DNA from: Clostridiales bacterium
Lineage (GTDB): Bacteria; Bacillota; Clostridia; Oscillospirales; Acutalibacteraceae
DNA: 9,065 nt
Assembly (NCBI GenBank): GCA_021200075.1
Contig: JAJQGZ010000158.1
Span: 1-9,065, forward strand
Reading direction: 5' to 3'
In this document: positions 1-6,472 of the stretch, one piece after another
How positions within the stretch are numbered: the first letter of the stretch is position 1
Layout: each line of letters opens with the position of its first letter
The notes under the pieces: generated by a model
Seen by the model: the letters and a program-made list of their open reading frames with translations, nothing else
The model's database searches: none
Told to the model about the DNA's origin: nothing
Program-made: the position numbers and the translations under genes

Positions 1-53
1 GGACTCTATTAAACTTTTATACGGAAGTGTTCAACTTGCACTTGCAATTTTCG
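1..53. repeat. Left copy of a 53-bp terminal inverted repeat
   Basis: The first 53 bases are identical, base for base, to the reverse complement of positions 9012-9064. The match starts GGACTCTATT and ends GCAATTTTCG; the next inward base differs (A at 54 against G on the other side). No transposase lies inside the window, and the enclosed genes are chromosomal housekeeping genes. The simplest reading is that both window ends run into the same end of two oppositely oriented copies of a repeated element, such as an insertion sequence, where an assembly would stop. I cannot assign the element family. A real 9-kb unit bounded by inverted repeats is possible but less likely. Confidence 0.9.
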
Positions 54-133
54 AACAAAAATTTTTATTGAATTTAATCGCAATAAATTTATCCCCTTTA
101 CCGTCGTGATTATCGTACTTTAAAATTTAATTG

Positions 134-162
134 TTGTTATCGTCTCTTTTATATGATAAAAT
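134..162 (+). promoter_or_regulatory. Putative sigma-A promoter of rmuC
   Basis: A TTGTTA box (134-139) is separated by 17 bases from a TAAAAT box (157-162), close to the TTGACA/TATAAT consensus. The -10 box ends 22 bases before the rmuC start codon, and a purine-rich AAGGAAGTGG (171-180) lies between as the ribosome binding site. The region is AT-rich, so a chance match is possible. Confidence 0.45.
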
Positions 163-184
163 ATAACGCAAAGGAAGTGGTATA

Positions 185-1387
185 ATGAATAATATTTTAC
201 TTTACATATTGATTTTTTTCTGTGTTGTGACGATTGTGCTTTTAGTCGCTCTTTTGCTTAAAAAGCCAAAGTCCGATAACACCGTAGCTTTGCTTGACCA
301 AAAGCTTGATATAAACGCAAGGAGCACGGAGAATAAGCTCAATCTTGTTTCAAATCAAATGAAAGAGCTTACAGATAAAAATTACGAACAGCAGATTAAG
401 CTTATCGAAGTCTTGAACGCCGGCACGGAAAAGCAAACCAAAGCCACCTCGGAAGCAATCGGTTCAATGCAAAAAAGCAATGAAGAAAAGCTTGAGCAAA
501 TGCGTAAAACCGTTGACGAAAAGTTGACCGACACTCTCAATCAGCGTCTTGATTCCTCGTTTAAAACCGTTTCCGAGCAGCTTACAAATGTTTATAAGAG
601 TCTCGGCGAAATGAAAGAGCTAAGCACGGGAGTTACCCAAAGCGTTTCCGGTCTTAACAGAGTTCTTACAAATGTAAAAAGCAGGGGAACCTGGGCGGAG
701 GTACAGCTCGGTAATATTCTTGACCAGACCATTCCCAATATGTATGAGACTAATGTTCAGACAAATCCGAAATATAACGGCAGGGTTGAGTTTGCGGTAA
801 AGATACCCAATCAGGAGGACGGCGGATTCATCTATCTTCCGATTGATTCAAAATTCCCTATGGAGGATTACGCAAGGCTTTCCGCCGCAAGCGAAGCAGG
901 GGATGTCGACGCTCTTGAAAAGGCAAAAAAGGCATTGGAAACTCGCATAAAGGACGAAGCAAAGCTGATAAAGCAGTATATCAGTGCGCCGGAAACCACG
1001 CCTTTCGCAATTATGTATTTGGCAACCGAGGGACTTTATGCCGAGATAACCGCTTCCAAAACGGGTATTGCGGAGAAAATTCAGGCTGATGGTATTATGA
1101 TTGCCGGGCCGTCCACTATAACGGCGCTTTTAAATTCTCTTGCAATGGGATTTCGCACCATCGCTATTAACGAAAAGGCTAACGAGGTTTGGAAAGTTCT
1201 CGGCGCCGCCAAAACTCAGTATGAAAAGTTCGGCGATATTTTAGCCAAAGCACGCGAAAAGGTTGACGAGGCGGGCAAGGCTCTCGACGAAGCAGACCAC
1301 AGAAACAATATTATCCAAAAAAATCTTCGTAAGGTTGAAACGCTTGAAACTTCCGCCGCAGACGAAATTCTCAATCTTGAAGAATAA
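185..1387 (+). CDS. rmuC: RmuC family DNA recombination protein
   Basis: RmuC proteins are membrane-anchored, with a long coiled coil and a nuclease-fold domain; in E. coli loss of rmuC raises inversion at short inverted repeats, but the biochemical activity is poorly defined. The 400-residue product fits. Residues about 4-26 form one hydrophobic N-terminal membrane segment followed by KKPK, implying a cytoplasmic body. Residues about 35-150 are polar, heptad-rich and lack proline, as expected for a coiled coil. The RmuC core then begins with RGTWAEVQLGNIL (168-179), followed by the family-typical LPIDSKFP (218-225). A second helical, charged stretch closes the protein. The ATG at 185 follows AAGGAAGTGG at a plausible distance, and starting there keeps the membrane anchor. 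The gene appears monocistronic: about 400 bp of non-coding DNA with a terminator follows. The family call is firm; a direct role in recombination here is inferred from the family. Confidence 0.93.
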   Translation: MNNILLYILIFFCVVTIVLLVALLLKKPKSDNTVALLDQKLDINARSTENKLNLVSNQMKELTDKNYEQQIKLIEVLNAGTEKQTKATSEAIGSMQKSNEEKLEQMRKTVDEKLTDTLNQRLDSSFKTVSEQLTNVYKSLGEMKELSTGVTQSVSGLNRVLTNVKSRGTWAEVQLGNILDQTIPNMYETNVQTNPKYNGRVEFAVKIPNQEDGGFIYLPIDSKFPMEDYARLSAASEAGDVDALEKAKKALETRIKDEAKLIKQYISAPETTPFAIMYLATEGLYAEITASKTGIAEKIQADGIMIAGPSTITALLNSLAMGFRTIAINEKANEVWKVLGAAKTQYEKFGDILAKAREKVDEAGKALDEADHRNNIIQKNLRKVETLETSAADEILNLEE

Positions 1388-1418
1388 ATATTCATTAAAA
1401 TGTATAAAATGAATATAT

Positions 1419-1434
1419 ATTCATAATTTCATTT
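1419..1434. repeat. Perfect 16-bp AT-rich palindrome downstream of rmuC
   Basis: ATGAATATATATTCAT reads the same on both strands. It overlaps a second, looser inverted repeat (ATTCATT near 1390 paired with AATGAAT at 1418-1424). It has only two G/C pairs, so as RNA it would be a weak hairpin, and no T tract follows directly. It may be a protein-binding dyad or simply AT-rich chance symmetry. Confidence 0.55.
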
Positions 1435-1499
1435 TGCTTCACATATGTTGCCGTTTTTTAATATTGTGGTTTTTCTGCATCCTCACAACCAAGTAACCG

Positions 1500-1522
1500 T
1501 AGGGGCGGATGCTATCCGCCCG
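1500..1522. repeat. GC-rich REP-like hairpin
   Basis: GGGCGGAT (1503-1510) and ATCCGCCC (1514-1521) pair perfectly over 8 bp around a three-base GCT loop, inside an otherwise AT-rich spacer. The flanking GTAGGGGCGG...CCGCCCG pattern resembles short dispersed intergenic hairpins that I recall from gut Clostridia genomes; that similarity is from memory, and only one copy is visible here. A weak TTTTT run follows after CCGTG, so it could contribute to transcription termination. Confidence 0.6.
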
Positions 1523-1576
1523 CCGTGTTTTTGCAAAAAATGAATGTCAACCGGCACTTATGACAGAGCCGTTTTG

Positions 1577-1616
1577 TCTCCCCCCTGTTAATCACTTAAA
1601 CAAGGGAGATTTTTTT
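1577..1616 (+). terminator. Probable Rho-independent terminator after rmuC
   Basis: TCTCCC (1577-1582) pairs with GGGAGA (1604-1609), and TGTT with AACA inside it after a small internal loop. Seven T residues (1610-1616) follow directly. It lies about 190 bases beyond the rmuC stop, and no other gene on this strand intervenes, so it most likely ends the rmuC transcript and insulates the DUF134 gene. Confidence 0.7.
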
Positions 1617-1735
1617 AATTCTAATTCGTTAAAAGTACACTTTTATGTCAAATGTACAAAATAAATGAATATTTTTTCATTAATTTATACAACCGTACAA
1701 AAACGCAAAAAATCGAAAAAAATTAAAAATAATTA

Positions 1736-1764
1736 TTGACATATGTCAGAAATAATAGTACTAT
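1736..1764 (+). promoter_or_regulatory. Strong sigma-A promoter of the DUF134 gene
   Basis: A perfect TTGACA (1736-1741) is followed by a 17-base spacer and TACTAT (1759-1764), five of six matches to the -10 consensus. Transcription would begin near 1771, leaving a short leader of about 20 bases that carries GAGAGG (1776-1781) as the ribosome binding site for the ATG at 1791. Confidence 0.75.
1737..1748. promoter_or_regulatory. Operator-like perfect palindrome over the -35 box
   Basis: TGACATATGTCA is a perfect 12-bp inverted repeat covering most of the -35 box and the start of the spacer. A looser outer symmetry (ATTAT on the left, ATAAT on the right) surrounds it. A dimeric protein bound here would block RNA polymerase, so the site is well placed for repression. 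The natural candidate is the helix-turn-helix protein encoded immediately downstream (autoregulation), but that link is inference. Confidence 0.5.
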
Positions 1765-1790
1765 GTAAGCGATAAGAGAGGGCGGTTGTT

Positions 1791-2192
1791 ATGGCAAGAC
1801 CTAAAAAATCAAGGCGTATATGTATGCAGCCGCAGTCAGCGGAGTTTAATGTATCTCCCGGAGGGAAAACGATAAGTCTTTCCGTTGACGAGTATGAGGC
1901 GGTGAGGCTTATTGATTACATCGGACTTACTCAAAACGATTGTGCAAAGCAAATGGATGTTGCACGCACAACAATTACCGCAATTTATGACAGTGCTAAG
2001 TACAAATTAGCCGATTCCCTTATCAATCACAAAACCGTTAAGGCTGAGGGCGGAGATTATATGCTTTGCCCCAATTCAAAATACTGCTGCGGCAAATGCG
2101 GTCAAAACCGTTGCGGCAAATGCCATCACGGTGACTGCGATTTATGCTCCGGAATATTTCACGAGCGGGGCAGAGAATGTTTTGTTTTGTAG
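1791..2192 (+). CDS. DUF134 (UPF0251) family HTH protein with Cys-rich C-terminal tail
   Basis: The 133-residue product starts MARPKKSRRIC, the characteristic opening of DUF134/UPF0251 proteins. Residues about 30-80 hold a sigma-region-4-like helix-turn-helix: SVDEYEAVRLIDYIGLTQ, then a second helix pair around AKQMDVARTTITAIYDSAK. These proteins are presumed DNA-binding regulators; no target is established that I can name. After residue 90 the protein becomes unusual: nine cysteines (93, 99, 100, 103, 108, 111, 116, 119, 130) plus His112, His113 and His124, including CGKC and DCDLC spacings, which suggests bound zinc or an iron-sulfur centre, or a redox-active tail. The ATG at 1791 follows GAGAGG nine bases upstream and has its own consensus promoter with an overlapping palindrome. 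pflB begins 102 bases downstream on the same strand. The family is clear; the metal or redox sensing role and any control of pflBA are inference. Confidence 0.88.
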   Translation: MARPKKSRRICMQPQSAEFNVSPGGKTISLSVDEYEAVRLIDYIGLTQNDCAKQMDVARTTITAIYDSAKYKLADSLINHKTVKAEGGDYMLCPNSKYCCGKCGQNRCGKCHHGDCDLCSGIFHERGRECFVL

Positions 2193-2217
2193 TATAACTG
2201 ATACTTTATTCAGCCTA

Positions 2218-2243
2218 TTGCGGTTATCACTTTGCGGTAATCG
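2218..2243 (+). repeat. Tandem direct repeat upstream of pflB
   Basis: TTGCGGTTATCA (2218-2229) recurs as TTGCGGTAATCG (2232-2243), matching at 10 of 12 positions with a 14-base period. It lies in the 102-bp spacer between the DUF134 gene and pflB, 50-80 bases before the pflB start. It could be a regulator-binding repeat. No good promoter can be fixed here: TTGCAA (2244-2249) with TATAAA (2265-2270) has only a 15-base spacer. Confidence 0.4.
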
Positions 2244-2294
2244 TTGCAATAAATAATTTCCATATATAAAAAGCAAATTTAAGGAGGAATTATT

Positions 2295-4523
2295 ATGGAA
2301 GCTTGGAGAAATTTTAAACAGGGCGTTTGGTGCGACGAAATCAATGTCAGCAACTTTATTAAGCTCAACTACACACCCTATGACGGCGACGCAGAATTTC
2401 TTGCCGGCCCGACTGAAAGAACAAAAATAGTTTACAATAAGGTTAAAGAACTTCTTATAAAAGAAAATGAAAAGGGCGGAGTTCTCGATGTTGATACAAC
2501 AAAGGTACTTTCAATCCTTTCGCACGACCCGGGATATGTAGATAAAGAGAGGGACATCATTGTCGGCTTGCAGACAGATGAGCCTCTCAAGAGGGGCGTA
2601 TCTCCTTTTGCAGGTTACAGGAACACCGTTCAGGCTTGCCGTGCTTACGGCTATGAGCTTTCGGACAAAATCAAGGATGAGTTTACCTACAGAACAACTC
2701 ACAATACCGGCGTTTTCCGTGCTTATACGGATACAATGAAAAAGGCTCGTCACGCAGGTATTCTCACCGGACTTCCGGACGCATACGCAAGGGGCAGAAT
2801 CATCGGCGATTACAGAAGAGTTGCCCTTTACGGTATGGATTATCTTATTGAGCAGAAAAAGGCAGATAAGTACAGAGTAGGCTTGGCAGATGTTTTGGAC
2901 GAGGAGACTATTCATCTTCTTGAAGATTTGTCAAAGCAGCTTGACTTTATGAACCAGCTCAAGGGTCTTGCTTTTGATTACGGCTATGATATTTCAAAGC
3001 CGGCACGCAATGCAAGGGAAGCTATCCAGTGGCTGTATTTCGGTTATCTCGGAGCTGTTAAGGAGCAAAACGGCGCCGCTAACTCAATCGGCAGAATTGC
3101 CGAATTTATCGACTGCTATATCGAAAGAGATTTGCAGGAGGGTGCGCTTGATGAATCCGGCGCTCAGGAGCTTGTCGACGACCTTGTAATCAAACTTCGT
3201 CTTGTTCGCCATTTGCGTACTCAGGAATATAACGAGCTTTTCGCAGGCGATCCGGTATGGGTAACAATGGCTCTTGCAGGTGTAACGAGCGAGGGCAAGT
3301 CAATGTGCTCGAAGACCTCTTTCCGTGTAATACAAACTCTTTATAATCTCGGGCCTTCGGCGGAGCCGAACATCACGGTTCTTTGGTCGGAGCATCTTCC
3401 GCAGGGATTCAAGAATTTCTGTGCGCAGGTTTCCATTGATACTGATTCTATTCAATATGAAAACGACGATGTTATGAGAAGAATGTACGGCGACGATTAT
3501 TCAATTGCCTGCTGTGTTTCCGCAATGAAGACGGGCAAGCAAATGCAGTTCTTCGGTGCAAGGTGCAATCTTGTAAAGGTTCTTCTTATGGCTCTCAACG
3601 GCGGTAAGGACGAAATCGGTGCAGACCAAATTGCTCCCGAGGGCAAGGTATTTGATGAAGAAGTGCTTAATTATGACAGTGTGCTTCACGCATATAAAAA
3701 GTACCTTTCCTGGATGGCAAGGCTTTATGTAAATACAATGAATGTAATTCATTATATGCACGATAAGTACGCTTATGAGAGACTTATGATGTCCCTCCAC
3801 GATACTGATGTTGAAAGACTTATGGCATTCGGTGTATCAGGTATGTCAGTAGTTGCAGATTCTCTTTCCGCAATCAAGTATGCAAAGGTTACTCCGGTTA
3901 AGGACGACAGGGGAATTATCACCGAGTTTAATATTGACGGCGAATTTCCAAAATACGGCAATGACGACGACAGGGTTGACCTTATTGCAAATGAAATCAT
4001 CGAGTATTTCTACAAGGAGCTTTGCAAAACTCCGGCTTACAGAGGAGCAAAGCATACCCTTTCAATTCTCACAATCACATCAAATGTTATGTACGGCAAA
4101 AAGACAGGTTCAACCCCCGACGGTCGTAAAGCCGGCGAACCCTTTGCACCCGGTGCAAACCCGATGCACGAGAGGGATAAAGAGGGCGCACTTGCTTCCC
4201 TTAATTCCGTTGCAAAGCTTAATTACGCTTGCTGCCAGGACGGTATTTCAAATACTTTCTCAATCACTCCGGATGCACTCGGCAAGGATAATGAAAACAG
4301 GGTTGATAACCTCACAAATATGCTTGACGGATATTTTGCTCAGGACGCTCATCATCTCAATGTAAATGTTCTCAATCGTGAAAAGCTTATTGCCGCTATG
4401 AACGACCCGACCCTTTATTCGACTCTTACAATTCGTGTAAGCGGATATGCAGTAAACTTCAATAAGCTTACAAAGGATAAGCAGGAAGAGGTTATTGCCA
4501 GAACCTTCCATACCGCAATGTGA
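2295..4523 (+). CDS. pflB: Pyruvate formate-lyase (formate C-acetyltransferase)
   Basis: This glycyl radical enzyme splits pyruvate with CoA into acetyl-CoA and formate in the cytoplasm during anaerobic fermentation. The 742-residue product is close to the 760 of E. coli PflB and is complete. The two active-site cysteines that carry the radical to pyruvate are Cys406-Cys407 in IACCVSAM, and the radical-bearing glycine is Gly717 in RVSGYA near the C-terminus. Extended PFL-type stretches such as GLPDAYARGRIIGDYRR (about 159-175) and the QMQFFGARCN segment after the cysteines separate it from glycerol/diol dehydratases and other glycyl radical enzymes. AAGGAGGA (2281-2288) precedes the ATG by seven bases, a near-perfect ribosome binding site matching a highly expressed enzyme. 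Its stop codon overlaps the start of the activase gene, so the two form one operon. The spacer upstream carries a direct repeat that may be regulatory. I see no frameshift or missing residue. Confidence 0.98.
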   Translation: MEAWRNFKQGVWCDEINVSNFIKLNYTPYDGDAEFLAGPTERTKIVYNKVKELLIKENEKGGVLDVDTTKVLSILSHDPGYVDKERDIIVGLQTDEPLKRGVSPFAGYRNTVQACRAYGYELSDKIKDEFTYRTTHNTGVFRAYTDTMKKARHAGILTGLPDAYARGRIIGDYRRVALYGMDYLIEQKKADKYRVGLADVLDEETIHLLEDLSKQLDFMNQLKGLAFDYGYDISKPARNAREAIQWLYFGYLGAVKEQNGAANSIGRIAEFIDCYIERDLQEGALDESGAQELVDDLVIKLRLVRHLRTQEYNELFAGDPVWVTMALAGVTSEGKSMCSKTSFRVIQTLYNLGPSAEPNITVLWSEHLPQGFKNFCAQVSIDTDSIQYENDDVMRRMYGDDYSIACCVSAMKTGKQMQFFGARCNLVKVLLMALNGGKDEIGADQIAPEGKVFDEEVLNYDSVLHAYKKYLSWMARLYVNTMNVIHYMHDKYAYERLMMSLHDTDVERLMAFGVSGMSVVADSLSAIKYAKVTPVKDDRGIITEFNIDGEFPKYGNDDDRVDLIANEIIEYFYKELCKTPAYRGAKHTLSILTITSNVMYGKKTGSTPDGRKAGEPFAPGANPMHERDKEGALASLNSVAKLNYACCQDGISNTFSITPDALGKDNENRVDNLTNMLDGYFAQDAHHLNVNVLNREKLIAAMNDPTLYSTLTIRVSGYAVNFNKLTKDKQEEVIARTFHTAM

Positions 4524-5248
4524 TGAAAGCTGATATTCATTCTTTTGAATCTATGGCGGCGCTTGACGGCAATGGTATTAGATTTGCAGTATTTTTCACA
4601 GGCTGTCCGCTCAGGTGCGCTTATTGCCATAATCCGGACACTTGGTATAAAGGCTCAAACGAGTGGATGAGTGAGCGCCTTGCCGAAAAAATAATAAGGT
4701 ATAAGCCTTATTTCAAAAACGGTGGAGGTGCCACCTTCTCCGGCGGCGAGCCGCTTCTCAATGCCGATTTCATTGCCGAAACAGGCGAAATTTTAAGGCA
4801 AGACGGAGTTAATTACGCTGTTGATACCTCCGGCTCGGTTCCTCTTACCGATTCGGTCAAAAAGGCTCTTGACGGTGCCGAGCTTGTAATTTTAGATTTA
4901 AAATTTTTTGACCCTGAAAGCTATAAGAAATATACAAAAGGCAATTTTGATAATTTCGTAGCAATCGGCAAATACTGTTCTGATAATAATATCAGAATGT
5001 GGCTTCGCACTGTTATAGTTCCCGGTATAAATGACGATGAGGATTCGGTTAAAAAATATGCCGATTTTGCAAAGCAGTTTAAGTTTGAAAAGTATGAGCT
5101 TTTGGCTTTTCATACAATGGGATTTTTTAAGTACGAAAATCTCGACGAGCCTAATCCATTAAAGGATACTCCTCCTCTTGATAAGGACAGACTTGCCGTT
5201 TTGCAAAAATGCCTTGACGCCGCTCTGGAAGACACCATTGATAGATAA
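4523..5248 (+). CDS. pflA: Pyruvate formate-lyase activating enzyme (radical SAM)
   Basis: PflA uses a [4Fe-4S] cluster and S-adenosylmethionine to form the glycyl radical on PflB, switching it on when oxygen is absent. The product of 241 residues compares with 246 in E. coli. The radical SAM motif is FTGCPLRCAYCHNPDTW, with cluster cysteines 28, 32 and 35; SGGEPL (73-78) is the SAM-contacting GGE motif. LRTVIVPGIND further on is also typical of activases. The start is taken as ATG at 4523, which shares its A with the pflB stop (TGATG). A GTG at 4520 in the same frame would add one residue but is less likely. No separate ribosome binding site is seen, so translation is probably coupled to pflB, setting a low activase-to-enzyme ratio. 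A terminator follows within six bases of the stop. Confidence 0.97.
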   Translation: MKADIHSFESMAALDGNGIRFAVFFTGCPLRCAYCHNPDTWYKGSNEWMSERLAEKIIRYKPYFKNGGGATFSGGEPLLNADFIAETGEILRQDGVNYAVDTSGSVPLTDSVKKALDGAELVILDLKFFDPESYKKYTKGNFDNFVAIGKYCSDNNIRMWLRTVIVPGINDDEDSVKKYADFAKQFKFEKYELLAFHTMGFFKYENLDEPNPLKDTPPLDKDRLAVLQKCLDAALEDTIDR

Positions 5249-5253
5249 ACCTA

Positions 5254-5282
5254 ACGGAACTGCGTGAACAGTCCCGTTTTTT
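5254..5282 (+). terminator. Rho-independent terminator of pflBA
   Basis: ACGGAACTG (5254-5262) pairs with CAGTCCCGT (5269-5277) over eight of nine positions, with one A-C mismatch, around a six-base CGTGAA loop. Six T residues (5277-5282) follow. It starts six bases after the pflA stop and cleanly closes the operon. Confidence 0.9.
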
Positions 5283-5303
5283 GTCGGTTTACATATTCTC
5301 TTA

Positions 5304-5332
5304 TTGTAATCTCAAATTAAATATGGTAAACT
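5304..5332 (+). promoter_or_regulatory. Putative promoter of the ddl-like pseudogene
   Basis: TTGTAA (5304-5309), a 17-base spacer and TAAACT (5327-5332), with an extended -10 TGG immediately before it, fit a sigma-A promoter. An 8-bp hairpin (AAATTTCC 5353-5360 with GGAAATTT 5374-5381) lies in the leader, and AAGGAG (5395-5400) is a good ribosome binding site. The expression signals therefore look intact although the coding sequence does not. Confidence 0.45.
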
Positions 5333-5405
5333 GTAACTGTTAATTATCAATAAAATTTCCCCGTAATCAAAGCGGAAATTTATATATACTCAAAAAGGAG
5401 ACAAT

Positions 5406-6391
5406 ATGAAAATATTAGTATTAGCCGGCGGACTAAGCCCCGAAAGGGATGCGTCATTCGTCTCGGCTTCGATGATTGCCAAAGCCCTGATAAGAAAAAT
5501 CATTTTGTCTGTGTAATGGATTTATGCGCCGATATAAGCGATGTCGAAAATGAACTGAAATTTACAAATTCGCTTTCCCAAATTGACGATTATTGCATTA
5601 AGGAAAATGTGCCGGATTTTGATAAAATCACCGCTCATCAAGTCGGCGAGAATGTTATTGAATGTTGCAAACGCTCGGATTTGGTTTTCCTTGCGCTTCA
5701 CAGAGATATAAGGGAAAACAGCAAGCTTCAAGCACTTTTGGAACTCAACGGCATCAGGCATACCGGTTCAAATTATTACGGATGTATGCTGGCTATGGAT
5801 AAAAATATTTCAAAGCTGATAGCAAAGCAGAATAATATCAATACCGCCGTATGGAATATTAATTGTAACGAAAATGCGGGTTATCCCTGCATTACGAAGC
5901 CTTTAAACGGCGGCTCAAGCATCGGCATAACGATTGTTAATGATAAAAAAAAGAGTTTGAAGCCTCAATCGAATCGGCAAAAAATTTGACGATACAGTCC
6001 TTGTTGAAGAGTTTTTGACCGGCAGAGAGTTTTCTGTGTCGGAATACTGGATTATAAGCCTTTGCCTGCTATTGAAATAATCCCCAAGCAGGGCTTTTAT
6101 GATTACAAGAATAAATATCAAGCCGGGTTGACTGTTGAAAAATGCCCTGCCGATATTTCTCACGATTTGGAAAATATGTTTCAAGAGCTTGCATTAAAAA
6201 TACATAAGCTTCTCTAACTTGATTATTATTCACGGGTTGATTTTATAGTGGATAAAAGTGGTACGCCGTTTTTCCTGGAGGCTAACACATTGCCAGGTAT
6301 GACATCGACAAGCCTTTTACCGCAGGAAGCAAACGCCGTGGGAATAGCTTACGATACACTGTGCGAAATGATTGCCCTGTCAGCTCTTTAA
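5406..6391 (+). pseudogene. D-alanine-D-alanine ligase family (ATP-grasp) gene, multiply disrupted
   Basis: Read through its breaks, this stretch encodes about 328 residues, the usual size of D-Ala-D-Ala ligases, which make the dipeptide that ends the peptidoglycan precursor. It begins MKILVLAGGLSPERDASF at an ATG behind AAGGAG. The middle carries ITKPLNGGSSIGI, the ATP-grasp/Ddl glycine-rich loop; later come LPAIEIIPKQGFYDYKNKYQ and, near the end, FLEANTLPGMTSTSLLPQEA, all Ddl hallmarks. Four lesions break it. One base is missing in the A run at 5495-5499, between ALIR and HFVC. One is missing in the A run at 5945-5952. The reading shifts again at 6036-6040, where five bases stand where three or six are needed. 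An in-frame TAA lies at 6215-6217, just before LDYYSRVDF. The final stop is at 6389-6391. Two lesions are homopolymer changes and might be sequencing errors; the other two are not, so real decay is likely. A second, intact ddl elsewhere is expected, since this activity is normally essential. Confidence 0.88.
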
Positions 6392-6415
6392 GAGTCAATC
6401 AAAATTAAAATAATA

Positions 6416-6457
6416 AATCGGAACGGTTCATTTTAAACACGAACCGCTCCGATTTTT
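6416..6457. terminator. Bidirectional terminator between the convergent ddl-like pseudogene and HprK-like gene
   Basis: AATCGGAACGGTTC (6416-6429) pairs with GAACCGCTCCGATT (6441-6454) over 13 of 14 positions around an 11-base loop. Five T residues (6453-6457) follow on the plus strand; on the minus strand the hairpin is followed by TTTATTATTTTAATTTT. It lies 24 bases past the pseudogene stop and 15 bases past the stop of the minus-strand gene, so it can serve both. Confidence 0.88.
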
Positions 6458-6472
6458 AATTTGTCTATATTT

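Larger units (their letters stand above)
1388..1790. other. 403-bp intergenic region between rmuC and the DUF134 gene
   Basis: No convincing gene is present here. From left to right it holds: AT-rich inverted repeats just after rmuC, including a perfect 16-bp palindrome at 1419-1434; a GC-rich hairpin at 1503-1521; a hairpin with a seven-T tract at 1577-1616 that can end rmuC transcripts; a strongly AT-rich stretch (about 1617-1735) with GTACA repeated at 1635, 1654 and 1695; and the promoter and operator-like palindrome of the next gene at 1736-1764. The one small open frame (1445-1543, 32 codons) lacks a ribosome binding site and runs through the hairpin, so it is not called. Confidence 0.8.

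Noticed and set aside
1445..1543. A 32-codon open frame in the rmuC-DUF134 spacer
   Set aside because: It has no ribosome binding site, runs through the REP-like hairpin, and its predicted peptide has no recognisable features.
2511..2915. Open frame of 134 codons antisense to pflB, and other frames opposite or inside pflB up to 170 codons
   Set aside because: They lie wholly within pflB, whose own frame carries all family motifs. They have no ribosome binding sites or recognisable domains, and follow from pflB codon usage.
4520..4522. GTG as the start of pflA
   Set aside because: The adjacent ATG at 4523 gives the usual N-terminus and the common TGATG coupling. The GTG adds only one residue.
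5353..5381. Riboswitch in the leader of the ddl-like gene
   Set aside because: Only one 8-bp hairpin with a 13-base loop is present; no conserved riboswitch core or terminator/antiterminator pair is seen.
5516..5989. A separate 157-residue protein starting at MDLCADISD
   Set aside because: It is the middle fragment of the broken ligase: the residues upstream in another frame and downstream in a third frame continue the same family alignment.
5495..6040. Programmed frameshifting in the ddl-like gene
   Set aside because: Three shifts plus an in-frame stop cannot reasonably be recoded, and no slippery heptamer with a downstream structure stands out; D-Ala-D-Ala ligases are not known to use recoding.
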